64,000 bases of DNA from Inediibacterium massiliense (GCF_001282725.1 NZ_LN876587.1:1421695-1485694), one strand, 5' to 3'; counted from the first letter of the stretch, positions 18,473 through 28,244 are shown. Program-made: numbers and translations. Notes: a model not told the origin generated them from the sequence alone.

Positions 18473-19054
18473 TTATACAAGTCCTGCGAAACCTAAAAAG
18501 GCAATAGACATCAAGCTTGCAGTAATTAATGCAATTGGAAAACCTTTAAATAGTTCAGGTACATCTGAAATCTCAAGTTTTTCTCTGATTCCTGCAAATA
18601 AAATGATTGCAAGAGAAAATCCAATTGCAGCTCCAACACCATTTACAATCGTTTCAATTAAATTATAATCAGATTGAATATTTAAAATTGCAACCCCAAG
18701 TACAGCACAGTTTGTAGTAATCAGTGGTAAATATACTCCTAGTGCTTGATATAGAGTAGGACTTACCTTTTGAATAACCATCTCTACAAATTGAACCAAT
18801 GCCGCAATAACTAAAATAAAAGCTATTGTTTGTAAAAATTCTAATCCATAAGGAACCAATATAAACTTTTGAATAATCCATGTAACAATAGATGCAATGG
18901 TCATAACAAAAGTAACAGCCATTCCCATTCCTGTAGCAGTTTCAACTTGTTTGGATACTCCTAAAAATGGACAAATTCCTAAGAACTTGGAAAGTACAAA
19001 GTTGTTTACAAGTATACTGCTTACAAGTATAACAAATAATCCGCCTATAGACAT
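18473..19054 (-). CDS. rnfA: Rnf complex subunit RnfA
   Basis: A 193-residue integral membrane subunit with six predicted helices, starting [21 protein letters not shown] and containing [11 protein letters not shown], which matches the cysteine that holds the shared membrane [2Fe-2S] cluster between RnfA and RnfE. Preceded by GGAGG and lies between rnfE and rnfB. Confidence 0.97.
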   Translation of the reverse strand: MSIGGLFVILVSSILVNNFVLSKFLGICPFLGVSKQVETATGMGMAVTFVMTIASIVTWIIQKFILVPYGLEFLQTIAFILVIAALVQFVEMVIQKVSPTLYQALGVYLPLITTNCAVLGVAILNIQSDYNLIETIVNGVGAAIGFSLAIILFAGIREKLEISDVPELFKGFPIALITASLMSIAFLGFAGLV

Positions 19055-19069
19055 ATTCTTTCTCCTCCT

Positions 19070-19672
19070 TTAATTTTGATTTGCTTTCTTAGATTGAATA
19101 AATCTTAAAAGAACTAGTAATAAAGCTAATGCAAGGAACGCACCAGGAGGAAGAATCATAATTAAAGCTGGTTGATAAGAAGCTCCAAATATAGCATGCC
19201 CAAATATAGAACCTGCTCCTAATATTTCTCTTACACTTCCTAAAATAGTAAGGGATATAGTAAATCCAAGTCCCATACCAATACCATCTACAGCTGAAGC
19301 AATTACAGAGTTTTTAGAAGCAAAAGCTTCTGCTCTTCCTAAAATGATACAGTTAACAACAATTAATGGAATAAAAAGTCCTAATGAAGCATCTAATGCT
19401 GGAACAAAGGCTTTTAACATTAGACCTACTACTGTCACGAATGTCGCAATAACAACAACGAATGCTGGTATACGAATCTTACTAGGTATAACCTTTTTTA
19501 ATAATGAAATTACAACGTTTGATCCTAATAATACAGCAGTTGTTGCAAGTCCCATTCCTACACCATTTTCAGCTGAAGTAGTAACAGCTAGTGTTGGACA
19601 CATTCCTAACATTTGTATAAAAGTTGGATTTTCAAATAAAATCCCCGTCATAAATATTTTTCCTAAATTCAT
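19070..19672 (-). CDS. rnfE: Rnf complex subunit RnfE
   Basis: A 200-residue membrane subunit homologous to RnfA in inverted topology, with the cluster-binding LGMCPTLAVTTSAENG near residue 23 and about six helices. Adjacent genes rnfG and rnfA are 16-17 bases away. Confidence 0.97.
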   Translation of the reverse strand: MNLGKIFMTGILFENPTFIQMLGMCPTLAVTTSAENGVGMGLATTAVLLGSNVVISLLKKVIPSKIRIPAFVVVIATFVTVVGLMLKAFVPALDASLGLFIPLIVVNCIILGRAEAFASKNSVIASAVDGIGMGLGFTISLTILGSVREILGAGSIFGHAIFGASYQPALIMILPPGAFLALALLLVLLRFIQSKKANQN

Positions 19673-19688
19673 TTCGTCACCTCCAAAA

Positions 19689-20249
19689 CTACTTTAATTT
19701 TTCATTAAATAATTTAATTGCACTATTTACACCTGTAGTTACTGCTCTTGATGTAATAGTAGCTCCTGAAATAGCCATAATTTCATTATCTTTAGGTGTT
19801 CCCGCCTTAATAACTTCTAAGTCACTTTCTGCACTTTTGTCATTATATTGATCTTTAAATTCTCCAGATGCTTTTGCACCAAGACCTGGAGTTTCTTGAT
19901 GGCTTCCTATATTTACACCACTAATTACACTATCAGCAGTAATTCCTACCATCACTTCTACTTCTCCACCATATCCTTTTGGATTTGTTTTTACAGTGTA
20001 TCCTACAACTTCTCCATCTTTCATTCCTTTATATACTTCTACAATATTTTCATATCCATTAAATTCACCTTGATCTACCATTTCAAAATCAGTAGCTGTA
20101 GGTAAAACAGTTTGACGAGCCTTTGTATTTGCCTCTTCCATTTGCTTTGCGATTGGCTCTTTTGTGATTTCATTGCTATAACCTAGTACTACAGCAGCCA
20201 CAGCTGTAATGATTAATAAAATAATTCCTAATTTCATAATTTCTTTCAT
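19689..20249 (-). CDS. rnfG: Rnf complex subunit RnfG, covalent FMN protein
   Basis: A 186-residue protein with one N-terminal membrane helix (residues 7-24) and an FMN-binding domain. The flavinylation motif is SGAT at 161-164; T164 would carry FMN through a phosphoester bond made by ApbE. The motif HQETPGLGAKA (117-127) is also typical. Its start codon abuts the rnfD stop. Confidence 0.97.
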   Translation of the reverse strand: MKEIMKLGIILLIITAVAAVVLGYSNEITKEPIAKQMEEANTKARQTVLPTATDFEMVDQGEFNGYENIVEVYKGMKDGEVVGYTVKTNPKGYGGEVEVMVGITADSVISGVNIGSHQETPGLGAKASGEFKDQYNDKSAESDLEVIKAGTPKDNEIMAISGATITSRAVTTGVNSAIKLFNEKLK

Positions 20250-21185
20250 CTACTTCACCTCCCCAAATACTCTTGGGCTTGTGTATTTGTCAATCAATGG
20301 TGCAGCTACGTTCATTAAAAGAATAGAATAAGATACACCTTCTGGATATCCACCATATACTCTGATAACACTTGTTAATAGCCCACATCCTAATGCAAAG
20401 ATTATTTGACCTTTAGGTGTTACAGGTGATGAAGCATAATCTGTTGCCATATAGATTGCTCCTAACATTAAACCACCTGCAAAGATTTGATAAATCATAA
20501 ATTGTGCATCAAATCCTCCAAAAATAAATGTAAGAACCGCTACTGTAGCGATATAAATAACTGGAATCTTTGGAGTAATAACACCTCTATATACAAGATA
20601 AATTCCTCCAAGTATTAATAAAATAGCAGAAGTTTCTCCAATACATCCACCAACATTCCCAATAATTAAATCTGCTAATGATGGTAATGCTTCTTTTGCT
20701 TCTCCTCCTAAAATAGCTAGTGGAGTTGCTGTACTTACAGCATCAGTTCCTGGTTTTACCCAAGCTGTCATTTGTACTGGCCAAGAAGCTAAAAGCATGG
20801 CACGAGCAGCTAGTGCTGGGTTCATAAAGTTATGTCCTACCCCTCCAAATACTTGCTTTACAATAGCAATAGCAAATACTGAACCTATTGCTGGAAGCCA
20901 CCAAGGGGCACTCGCTGGAATATTAAAAGCCAATAATAATCCTGTTACAACAGCACTCCAGTCATTAATAGTAACTGGTTTTTTACAAATTTTTTGGACA
21001 GCAGCTTCTGTTAACACAGCTGCAATGACAGCTGCTAAAATTACTTTTACTGCTCCCATTCTAAAAAAATATACACCTGCTAATGTTGCAGGCAACAATG
21101 CAATAACAACGTCTCTCATGATCTTATTTGTAGTCTCATTAGATCTAATATGAGGAGACGAAGATACAATAAGTCGATTCTCCAT
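20250..21185 (-). CDS. rnfD: Rnf complex subunit RnfD, covalent FMN membrane protein
   Basis: A 311-residue polytopic subunit. The flavinylation motif VSTATPLA gives a predicted FMN-threonine at about residue 154. VGHNFMNPALAARA and GAIYMATDYASSPVT are family signatures. The ATG at 21185 (GGAGG 10 nt upstream) is chosen over an ATG at 21203 that overlaps the rnfC stop. Confidence 0.97.
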   Translation of the reverse strand: MENRLIVSSSPHIRSNETTNKIMRDVVIALLPATLAGVYFFRMGAVKVILAAVIAAVLTEAAVQKICKKPVTINDWSAVVTGLLLAFNIPASAPWWLPAIGSVFAIAIVKQVFGGVGHNFMNPALAARAMLLASWPVQMTAWVKPGTDAVSTATPLAILGGEAKEALPSLADLIIGNVGGCIGETSAILLILGGIYLVYRGVITPKIPVIYIATVAVLTFIFGGFDAQFMIYQIFAGGLMLGAIYMATDYASSPVTPKGQIIFALGCGLLTSVIRVYGGYPEGVSYSILLMNVAAPLIDKYTSPRVFGEVK

Positions 21186-21202
21186 ATTCCTATTCCCTCC
21201 CA

Positions 21203-22525
21203 TTACTTACTCTTTTTCTTTTTGGCTACGATTTCTCGTTTGGCTACTCGAATGGATTGAAGTAGTGGTCTCTTTGATGGACAAATAAATGAACAAGAAC
21301 CACATTCTATACAATCAAGAGCTCGATATTTCTCAGCTGTGTCATACATACCTTTTAGGGAATAAGCACTTACATATAATGGTTGTAAGAAAGCTGGACA
21401 AATATCTACACACTTGCCACACTTAATACATGATGTAGGTTCAGGAAGTCTTGCTTCCTCTGGACTGAGTACTAATATACCAGATGTTCCTTTGATTGCA
21501 GGAATCTCATCTGTATGTTGTGCAAGCCCCATCATAGGTCCTCCCATGATTAGTTTTCCTACAGTTCCATTGTATCCTCCACATTGTTCAATGATTTCTT
21601 TAAAAGGTGTACCTATTTTAATTAATAAATTTTTAGGTTCTTTAATACCTTTTCCTGTAATAGTTGCAATTCTTTCGATCAAAGGCATTCCAGTTTGAAT
21701 TGCATTAGCAATTGCTGATGCAGTTCCTACGTTATTTACAATCACTCCCGCATCCATTGGAAGTCCTCCTGATGGAACTTCTCTTTGTGTACAGGCATAA
21801 ATCAGTTGTTTTTCAGCTCCTTGAGGATATTTTGTTCTAAGACCCACAACCTCAATAGATGCCTCATCTTTTGCTGCATTTTTCATGCTTTCAATGGCAT
21901 CAGGTTTATTATCTTCTATACCTATATACGCTTTAGAAACATTTGTAGCTTTCATCATTGCTTTTAATCCATAAATAATACTTTGTGGATTTTCTAACAT
22001 CAATCTGTGGTCAGCTGTTAGATACGGTTCACACTCTGCACCATTTAAGACAATCGTGTCAATTTTCTTATCTGGTGGAGGAGATAGTTTTACATGAGTT
22101 GGGAAAGCTGCTCCTCCCATCCCTACAATACCTGCTTCTTTAATGATCTCTAAGATCTCTTTTCCAGATAAACTATCAATGTCTCCTTTTGGTATAACGC
22201 TTTCATGAACTTCATTTAAACCATCAGATTCAATAACAATACATTGTGCTTCTCCTGTGGGCGTAAGCATTTTTGTAATTTGTTTTACTTGACCTGATAT
22301 ACTACTGTGGATTGGTGCAGAAACAAAAGCTTTTGCTTCTCCTATTTTTTGTCCTACTTTTACATGGTCTCCAACCTTTACTAAAGCTTCACAAGGAGCC
22401 CCAATGTGTTGTTGAAGAGGGATCGCTACACGAGTTGGTTCGTTTGCTTTTTCTACTTTAATTCTTTCTGTTGCTTCCTTATAGTGAGGAGGATGTACCC
22501 CTCCTCTGAAGGATAAAAGATTCAT
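21203..22525 (-). CDS. rnfC: Rnf complex subunit RnfC, NADH-binding
   Basis: A 440-residue peripheral subunit that reduces NAD+ with electrons from the other Rnf subunits. It has the N-terminal barrel-sandwich part (FRGGVHPPHYKEAT), the NADH/FMN site (GIVGMGGAAFPTHVK; LNGAECEPYLTADHRLM) and two 4Fe-4S motifs CIKCGKCVDICP and CIECGSCSFICP near residues 365-405. It is the first gene of rnfCDGEAB. Confidence 0.97.
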   Translation of the reverse strand: MNLLSFRGGVHPPHYKEATERIKVEKANEPTRVAIPLQQHIGAPCEALVKVGDHVKVGQKIGEAKAFVSAPIHSSISGQVKQITKMLTPTGEAQCIVIESDGLNEVHESVIPKGDIDSLSGKEILEIIKEAGIVGMGGAAFPTHVKLSPPPDKKIDTIVLNGAECEPYLTADHRLMLENPQSIIYGLKAMMKATNVSKAYIGIEDNKPDAIESMKNAAKDEASIEVVGLRTKYPQGAEKQLIYACTQREVPSGGLPMDAGVIVNNVGTASAIANAIQTGMPLIERIATITGKGIKEPKNLLIKIGTPFKEIIEQCGGYNGTVGKLIMGGPMMGLAQHTDEIPAIKGTSGILVLSPEEARLPEPTSCIKCGKCVDICPAFLQPLYVSAYSLKGMYDTAEKYRALDCIECGSCSFICPSKRPLLQSIRVAKREIVAKKKKSK

Positions 22526-22605
22526 TTATGTTCACCCCTTATTTCATAAAATTAATTTAAAATAATTTATAACCACAGGCAATGATGACTTAGCACGCTA
22601 ATTAT

Positions 22606-22634
22606 ATATTAACTTCTATGTCTAAAAAAGTCAA
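22606..22634 (-). promoter_or_regulatory. Sigma-A promoter of rnfCDGEAB
   Basis: Minus strand TTGACT (22629-22634), exactly 17 bases, then TAATAT (22606-22611), about 80 bases before rnfC. Transcription would start near 22598. The remaining part of the 245-base gap, 22640-22770, holds no clear feature. Confidence 0.75.
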
Positions 22635-22770
22635 TGAAACTTCATAGTCATGTCTTTAATTTACAATTCACAAAATATACTTAAAAATTAGAATTTATTC
22701 ACATTTATTTCACGCTTTTTCTTTTTACTTTTTTAAAAATCAAATCCTAATGTTTTTATTCAAATTTCTT

Positions 22771-23619
22771 CTAACTCTCATGAGCGGTCATAAATTTTAA
22801 ATATTTGTATAAATTTTTTATAAAAACATTTTCCACCTCAAACAATGGATTGTCTTGATTTTTTAAAGCTTCTGTCAATTCTTTTGAAAAATCTTTTATC
22901 CTATTCATCCATTCATCATGCATCTTTTTTAAATCTTTAGAAATTTTCTCTTGGTTTGCTTTCTTTTCTATTTCATTTAAACTATCTATATCTACTTGAA
23001 ATGATTGTATTTTTCCTGTATTTTTTTGTTCTTGTATTTTATTTCCAATACTCTTTAATATTTCTACAAATTTTTCATTTTCCTCTTTCAAAATCTGTAT
23101 ATACTTTTCATCGTCTTTGTGATACTGAATAATTTTATCAGGTATGCTTCTACTCCATACAAAAGTTTCTTCATAGTCTACCTTTATATTTTTCATAAAA
23201 ACATCTGCACTATTTCGATCCGTCATTACTCCAGCAATGACTTTATATCCTTTTTCTTCCAATATAAAGCCAGGCATTTTTCTTTCATATAACTGATCTA
23301 ACATATTCTGTGCATTTTCCTTGGTGGAAAAACTTCCTATTTGAACACTAAAGATATCAAGCCCCTTTAAACTCATTGTGTTTATTTGATTTGTAGAAGC
23401 TTGTTCTTCTTCTTTTTTTCCTTGTATTTTCTCTGGTTTGGCTTGTTTCACTATTCTTTTCTCCTGTACGTGATGATTAAAAAAAGAAGGTATGATAATA
23501 TGCTGAGTCAACAAAAAACCAAATCCAATAGATAAAAAAATTAACAATCCTAAAGAAAAAACAATCCCTATTTTTTTTCCTTCATTCTCTTTTCTTATTC
23601 TATTTCTTTTTAGTCTCAT
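22771..23619 (-). CDS. SPOR domain-containing membrane protein
   Basis: A 282-residue bitopic protein: a basic cytoplasmic start (MRLKRNRIRKENEGKK), a TM segment at residues 18-38, a charged linker, then a SPOR domain at about 85-145 (FSVQIGSFSTKENAQNMLDQL; GYKVIAGVMTDRNSAD). SPOR domains bind denuded glycan at division or sporulation septa. The C-terminal 130 residues are helical and charged with no recognised domain. It follows dinB by 15 bases. No clear terminator is seen downstream. Confidence 0.8.
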   Translation of the reverse strand: MRLKRNRIRKENEGKKIGIVFSLGLLIFLSIGFGFLLTQHIIIPSFFNHHVQEKRIVKQAKPEKIQGKKEEEQASTNQINTMSLKGLDIFSVQIGSFSTKENAQNMLDQLYERKMPGFILEEKGYKVIAGVMTDRNSADVFMKNIKVDYEETFVWSRSIPDKIIQYHKDDEKYIQILKEENEKFVEILKSIGNKIQEQKNTGKIQSFQVDIDSLNEIEKKANQEKISKDLKKMHDEWMNRIKDFSKELTEALKNQDNPLFEVENVFIKNLYKYLKFMTAHES

Positions 23620-23634
23620 TTCCCACTCCCCCTT

Positions 23635-24690
23635 TTAAAAAATATCTTCTATTTTCATTTGGATAGGATCATTTGGATATAAAATGTTAGATACTTGTAC
23701 TCCTATGAGTCTAATCTTTTTTTCAAAACTAATTTTTTTTACAAGCATCATCTCACTTACTTGATACAGTTCTTCATATGTATTTGTATAATGAGGCAGT
23801 GTTTGACTTCTTGTAATAGAAGTAAAATCCTCATATTTTATTTTTAAAGTAATAGTTCTTACTGTTAATTTTTTGTTATTAAGTCTATCCTCTATTTGTT
23901 TACAATGATTTTTTATAAATTCTTTTAAAATTTTTAAATCTCTAGTATCCTTTTTTAAAGTGCTTTCTTCTCCTATTGATTTTGTTCTATTTTTATTTTC
24001 TACACTCCTATCATCTTTTCCTTTTGCATATTGAAATAATTCCAATCCTTTTTTTCCAAATTTTTTCTTCAATATTTGAGGATTATATCTTAAAATATCT
24101 TCTATATGATATAAACCTAATTTGTGTAGCTCTTTTTCTGTCTTAGGCCCCACTCCCCATAATTTTCTAATAGGTAAAGGCCCTAAAAATTTTTCTATTT
24201 CATCTTTTTTAATAATAGTAAAACCATTTGGTTTTTCATAATCAGATGCAAGTTTTGCTAAATATTTATTAATAGATATCCCTACCGAAGCTGTAATTCC
24301 TATTTCATCTTGTATTCTTTTTTTGATTTCCTGTCCAATGAATATAGGATCTCCTCCCGTTACATCTAAAAAAGCTTCGTCTATAGAAATAGGTTCAATA
24401 AATTCTGTATATTCTTCAAGAATATTATGAATATTTTGGGATACTTCTAAATATTTTTCCATTTTAACAGGCACAAAAATTAAGTGTGGACATAGTTTTT
24501 TAGCTTGCTTGGAAGGCATAGCAGACCTAACACCATATTTTCTAGCCTCATAAGAGGCTGTACAAACAACTCCTCTTTCTTTTGGATCTCCTCCTACTGC
24601 AATAGGCTTATTTCTATAATCCTTATGATCCCTTTGTTCTATAGATGCATAAAAAGCATCCATGTCAATATGAATAATGTCTCTTTCCAT
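23635..24690 (-). CDS. dinB: DNA polymerase IV (Y family)
   Basis: A 351-residue error-prone translesion polymerase: catalytic motifs IHIDMDAFYASIEQRD near the N-terminus and SIDEAFLDVTG near residue 103, a thumb HhH region (LWGVGPKTEKELHKLG) and a little-finger domain. The C-terminus (NILYPNDPIQMKIEDIF) lacks an obvious beta-clamp motif QxxLF, though MKIEDIF may be a weak one. The ATG at 24690 fits GAGGG 6 nt upstream; an ATG at 24696 touches it. Confidence 0.94.
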   Translation of the reverse strand: MERDIIHIDMDAFYASIEQRDHKDYRNKPIAVGGDPKERGVVCTASYEARKYGVRSAMPSKQAKKLCPHLIFVPVKMEKYLEVSQNIHNILEEYTEFIEPISIDEAFLDVTGGDPIFIGQEIKKRIQDEIGITASVGISINKYLAKLASDYEKPNGFTIIKKDEIEKFLGPLPIRKLWGVGPKTEKELHKLGLYHIEDILRYNPQILKKKFGKKGLELFQYAKGKDDRSVENKNRTKSIGEESTLKKDTRDLKILKEFIKNHCKQIEDRLNNKKLTVRTITLKIKYEDFTSITRSQTLPHYTNTYEELYQVSEMMLVKKISFEKKIRLIGVQVSNILYPNDPIQMKIEDIF

Positions 24691-24731
24691 ATTCATCCCT
24701 CACTAAATTGTTTTATCTTTTTCTAAATATA

Positions 24732-24760
24732 TTGTATCAAATATCCGATATAGATAATAA
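24732..24760 (+). promoter_or_regulatory. Candidate sigma-A promoter of the plus-strand transglycosylase
   Basis: TTGTAT (24732-24737), 17 bases, TAATAA (24755-24760), about 57 bases before the ATG at 24817. Confidence 0.45.
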
Positions 24761-24816
24761 GAAACCAACTTACACTTTTCTTATATCTTATAAAAATATC
24801 AAAAGGAGTCTTTACC

Positions 24817-25353
24817 ATGAAAATTAATTCTGTTCAGTCCATATTTAATCAAAAATTGGCTGATATACAAAGTAGATTACCATCTGGTGTAAATTTAATC
24901 CATACTAATTCTTCTACTAATTTTGAAGATGTATTCAATAACCAAATAGAAGAAACTTCAAATTTAGATCATAAAAAATATGAAACAATTATAGAAACTG
25001 TAGCTAAAAAATATAATATAGACGCCAGTTTAATCAAGGCAGTGATTCATGCTGAATCATCTTTTAATCCATATGCCAAATCACAAGTAGGTGCACAAGG
25101 ACTTATGCAACTTATGCCTGATACTGCAAAGGGTCTTGGAGTTTCTAATCCATGGGATCCTGTACAAAATATATATGGAGGAACCAAATACCTCAAGAAT
25201 CTTTTAGATCAATATAATGGAAATACCTCCCTTGCTTTAGCAGCATACAATGCAGGTCCTTCCAATGTAGAAAAATATAATGGAATACCTCCCTTTAACG
25301 AGACACAAAATTATGTCAAAAAAGTTTTATCTCTTAAAAATATATATGAATAA
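24817..25353 (+). CDS. Lytic transglycosylase (SLT domain), secreted or phage-like without signal peptide
   Basis: A 178-residue protein with an SLT family 1 domain at about 60-175: catalytic glutamate in [15 protein letters not shown], then [17 protein letters not shown] and [16 protein letters not shown]. It cleaves peptidoglycan glycan strands to 1,6-anhydro products. The first 50 residues are low-complexity and no signal peptide is seen, so how it reaches the wall is unclear. AAGGAG precedes the ATG. It is one of few plus-strand genes, a monocistronic unit with its own promoter and terminator. Confidence 0.88.
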   Translation: MKINSVQSIFNQKLADIQSRLPSGVNLIHTNSSTNFEDVFNNQIEETSNLDHKKYETIIETVAKKYNIDASLIKAVIHAESSFNPYAKSQVGAQGLMQLMPDTAKGLGVSNPWDPVQNIYGGTKYLKNLLDQYNGNTSLALAAYNAGPSNVEKYNGIPPFNETQNYVKKVLSLKNIYE

Positions 25354-25386
25354 AAACATCCTACTAAAATTAGTAGGATGTTTTTA
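25354..25386. terminator. Bidirectional terminator between convergent genes
   Basis: ACATCCTACTA (25356-25366) pairs with TAGTAGGATGT (25371-25381) around AAAT, flanked by A-run and T-run, so it can stop both the plus-strand transglycosylase and the minus-strand NlpC/P60 gene. Confidence 0.85.
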
Positions 25387-25398
25387 TATCCGCTTTTT

Positions 25399-26259
25399 TT
25401 ATTTTAAAATTCTTCTAGCTGTAATATATCTATGTCTATAAAAAGAATCATCTAACCCCGATATAGTTACAGACCCTGCTTTTCCTGATGAAGCATGAAT
25501 GAAATTTCCATTTCCTATGTATATTCCTACATGATTGATACTACCATTATCAGATGTATCAAAAAATACTAAATCTCCCCTTTGAAGTTCTTCTTTTGAT
25601 ACCTTTACTCCATTTGTAGCTTGACTTCTTGAATCCCTATCAATTTTAATGCCATTTTGTCTATATACATAAGATGTAAATCCAGAGCAATCAAATGCAT
25701 TTGGTCCATTAGATCCATAAGAATATGGTTTTCCTCTTAAACTCATAGCTGTTTGAAGAAGCTTGTCCACTTGAACATTATGACTTCCTCTCGACACAAC
25801 CGGCTCATTTTTTACTTCTCCCACATATTTGCTATAAACCCATCCAATTTGTCCATCTTCTGTTTGTACTGCATACCAATCTTGTTCAGTACTTTTTACT
25901 TCTACAAGTGTTCCTCCACTTAAAGTTCCTGATACCTCACAATCAGTAGAAGGCGCTACTCTTAAATTTACACCATTTCCTGTGATTTGCATTTTTGCTT
26001 TTACATAATCTTTATGAATCCAGCCCTCTTTATTATCAAAAGAAATTTGATACCAATCTCCTTTATCATTCATAATTTGAACATTATCTCCATTTTTTAA
26101 ACTAATAATCTTTTGTGCATCTGTACTTGGCTGTTGTCTTACATTAACAGATGTCCCTGTAACCGTTCCTATTCCTTGTCCATAAGAAAAAGATCCCATT
26201 CCAAAAGTAAAAGCTCCTATCATCATAGTAACAGCTACAGGCTTGATCCATTTTATCAT
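25399..26259 (-). CDS. NlpC/P60 (C40) endopeptidase with two SH3b domains
   Basis: A 286-residue secreted cell-wall hydrolase: signal peptide (residues 1-28, ends near FSYGQG), two bacterial SH3 domains (about 33-90, GTSVNVRQQPSTDA; 93-152, GVNLRVAPSTDC) and a C40 domain with catalytic cysteine in NAFDCSGFTSYV and histidine in SINHVGIYIGNGNFIHAS. It likely cuts D-gamma-Glu-meso-DAP bonds. An unusual G-only GGGGGG ribosome site precedes the ATG. Monocistronic, convergent with the SLT gene. Confidence 0.93.
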   Translation of the reverse strand: MIKWIKPVAVTMMIGAFTFGMGSFSYGQGIGTVTGTSVNVRQQPSTDAQKIISLKNGDNVQIMNDKGDWYQISFDNKEGWIHKDYVKAKMQITGNGVNLRVAPSTDCEVSGTLSGGTLVEVKSTEQDWYAVQTEDGQIGWVYSKYVGEVKNEPVVSRGSHNVQVDKLLQTAMSLRGKPYSYGSNGPNAFDCSGFTSYVYRQNGIKIDRDSRSQATNGVKVSKEELQRGDLVFFDTSDNGSINHVGIYIGNGNFIHASSGKAGSVTISGLDDSFYRHRYITARRILK

Positions 26260-26383
26260 TTTTCGCCCCCCTATTGTTTATTATTTATAATTCTTATTGT
26301 TTGATGTTTACGAATTTAATTTGACTTTTACTATATTCTACATATTTTTTAGAAATCCTTCTTTTTTTAGAAAAAAATCGCAA

Positions 26384-26410
26384 TAAAAAAACTACTCTTT
26401 AAGAGTAGTT
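26384..26410 (-). terminator. Terminator of tRNA-Leu(GAG)
   Basis: Minus strand ACTACTCTT pairs with AAGAGTAGT, followed by TTTTTTTATTG, 11 bases after the tRNA 3' end. Confidence 0.85.
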
Positions 26411-26420
26411 ATATGCTTAT

Positions 26421-26505
26421 TGGTGCGAGAGACGGGACTTGAACCCGTACGCCATAAGACACACGCCCCTCAAACGTGCCTGTCTGCCGATTCCAGCACT
26501 CTCGC
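26421..26505 (-). tRNA. tRNA-Leu, anticodon GAG
   Basis: An 85-base class II tRNA with encoded CCA (26421-26423). The acceptor stem GCGAGAG pairs with CTCTCGC, the anticodon stem CACGT/GCGTG holds the loop TTGAGGG, and the anticodon GAG is at 26469-26471. A long variable arm and a T-arm with GGTTCAAGTCC are present. It reads CUU/CUC codons. Confidence 0.95.
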
Positions 26506-26530
26506 CTTTTTATAATTATATTACTTAGAT

Positions 26531-26559
26531 AGTATAATCAACTTTTTATATATTGTCAA
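26531..26559 (-). promoter_or_regulatory. Sigma-A promoter of tRNA-Leu(GAG)
   Basis: Minus strand TTGACA (26554-26559), 17 bases, TATACT (26531-26536). Start would be about 20 bases before the tRNA 5' end. A near-consensus promoter for a stable RNA. Confidence 0.85.
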
Positions 26560-26617
26560 TATTTTTTTAAAAAATTTCCAATTTCCCATGAGAACTACTT
26601 GCATTAACAAATTTTTA

Positions 26618-28222
26618 TTATTTTTGTTGAATATACCAATTCTCAATATTGTTATAAATATTTGAATTTGTTGGTAAAATGTCTCCTTTTACTCGACCTC
26701 GTACAATAATAGAACTATTTTTAAAATACAAGCTCAAATAAGGTATTTCTTCTACAAATAGTTTTTGAAACTTTTCATATTTCTTTCTTCTTAACGCTTC
26801 ATCTTGTATTCCTGCCATTTCATTTAAAATCTGATCCATATTAGGGTTACTATATTGTATAAAATTTGTACTTCTTATATAACTTGAGTGAAATAAAAAG
26901 CTTAAATTTTCATTTTCTAAAAGTTTCCATCCTCCTAATAATAAATCAAATTGACCTGCATAAATTTTTCTTTCATATTCTTTGAAATTCACTGCATGAA
27001 TAGATACATCTATACCGATCTCTTTTAAATCAGATGCTATTCCTTCTGCTGCTTTTACTCTTTGTATGTTCTCTTCATTAACCAATATAGAAATTTTCAA
27101 ATTTTGTCCAGTTTCATTTTCTAAATAAGAGTTATTCTGTTTTTTAATCCATCCTAATTCTTTCAATAAATTTTTTGCTTTTGCAAGATCTTTTCCGTAT
27201 TTTTTTTGTTCCTCTTGATACAAATAAGAAGAAGGGGAAATAGGGACATCTACTAAAGTTGCATGTCCTAAATACACTTCATCTATCAGATCATGTCTGT
27301 CAATGGTATAAGCAAAAACTTTTCTCATTTTTTTATCTGCAAGAAGCGTATTTCTAAAATTAAACCCTAAAAATTCATATTCTTGAGTAACATACTCATA
27401 AATCTTTAAATCCTTATTTTCACTATATTTTTCCCAATCAAAATTCATAGCACTTGCTACATCTCCTTCATTTGCCTCTACAGTAGTAAGTGCCGCTTCT
27501 TTATCTGGTACTTTTTTTGCTAAAATAGATGATATATAAGGTTTTTTACCCCAATACTGATCATTTACGACTAATTCTATATCTTTATATTTATTATACT
27601 TTCCTATCTTATAAGAACCTGTTCCAATAGGAGTTATATTCTTGACTTCATATACTTTTTTAGAATCCTTAAATTGATGCTTTGGAATAATCGGAAAGAT
27701 AAAATTTTCAATAGCACTATAATGAGGATCATCAAAAATAATAAGAATCCTATAATTATCTAGTACTTGGGCACTTTGTATATGATCTGTATAAACTTTA
27801 TAAACAGATGCTCCTCCTGCTAATTTTAGTGTGTCTATAGTAAATTTTACATCTTCTGCAGAAAAAGCTTGTCCATCATGCCAAACTACATCATCTCTTA
27901 ATTCAAATACTAAAGTATTTCCATCTGATAAATACCAGCTTTTAGCTAACACAGGTTGGGCCTTTCCATTTTCATCTAGCTTCATAAGCCCTTCATAAAT
28001 CAAATTATTAACATGATATATACTTTCATTATCATTTATAATAGGATTTAAAGTAGATAACCCAATAGCAGGGATTCTTAATTGCCCTCCTGCTACTGGC
28101 TCACTACTTTTTATCATTTCTTTTTCAGTAAAGGGTTGATTCTCATTTTTATCTGCACATGCAGATAACATTACAATACACAGTAAAAGAAAACCGCAAA
28201 AAAATTTTTTAATATACTTCAC
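26618..28222 (-). CDS. ABC transporter substrate-binding lipoprotein (SBP_bac_5, peptide type)
   Basis: A 534-residue extracellular lipoprotein with the lipobox LSAC at about residue 22, then a family 5 solute-binding domain (LVFELRDDVVWHDGQAFSAED cut to its core VVWHDGQAFSAEDVKFT; GTGSYKIGKYN). These proteins feed oligopeptides or similar ligands to Opp/Dpp permeases, but no permease gene is nearby. The gene is third in a unit with DUF441 and nicotinate phosphoribosyltransferase genes (22-base gap), so a ligand related to NAD precursors is possible but unproven. Confidence 0.9.
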   Translation of the reverse strand: MKYIKKFFCGFLLLCIVMLSACADKNENQPFTEKEMIKSSEPVAGGQLRIPAIGLSTLNPIINDNESIYHVNNLIYEGLMKLDENGKAQPVLAKSWYLSDGNTLVFELRDDVVWHDGQAFSAEDVKFTIDTLKLAGGASVYKVYTDHIQSAQVLDNYRILIIFDDPHYSAIENFIFPIIPKHQFKDSKKVYEVKNITPIGTGSYKIGKYNKYKDIELVVNDQYWGKKPYISSILAKKVPDKEAALTTVEANEGDVASAMNFDWEKYSENKDLKIYEYVTQEYEFLGFNFRNTLLADKKMRKVFAYTIDRHDLIDEVYLGHATLVDVPISPSSYLYQEEQKKYGKDLAKAKNLLKELGWIKKQNNSYLENETGQNLKISILVNEENIQRVKAAEGIASDLKEIGIDVSIHAVNFKEYERKIYAGQFDLLLGGWKLLENENLSFLFHSSYIRSTNFIQYSNPNMDQILNEMAGIQDEALRRKKYEKFQKLFVEEIPYLSLYFKNSSIIVRGRVKGDILPTNSNIYNNIENWYIQQK

Positions 28223-28244
28223 TCAATTCCCTCCATTACTAGGA

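Noticed and set aside
24817-25353. Phage lysin or prophage remnant from the plus-strand transglycosylase
   Set aside because: No other phage gene is near, and it has an ordinary promoter and terminator.
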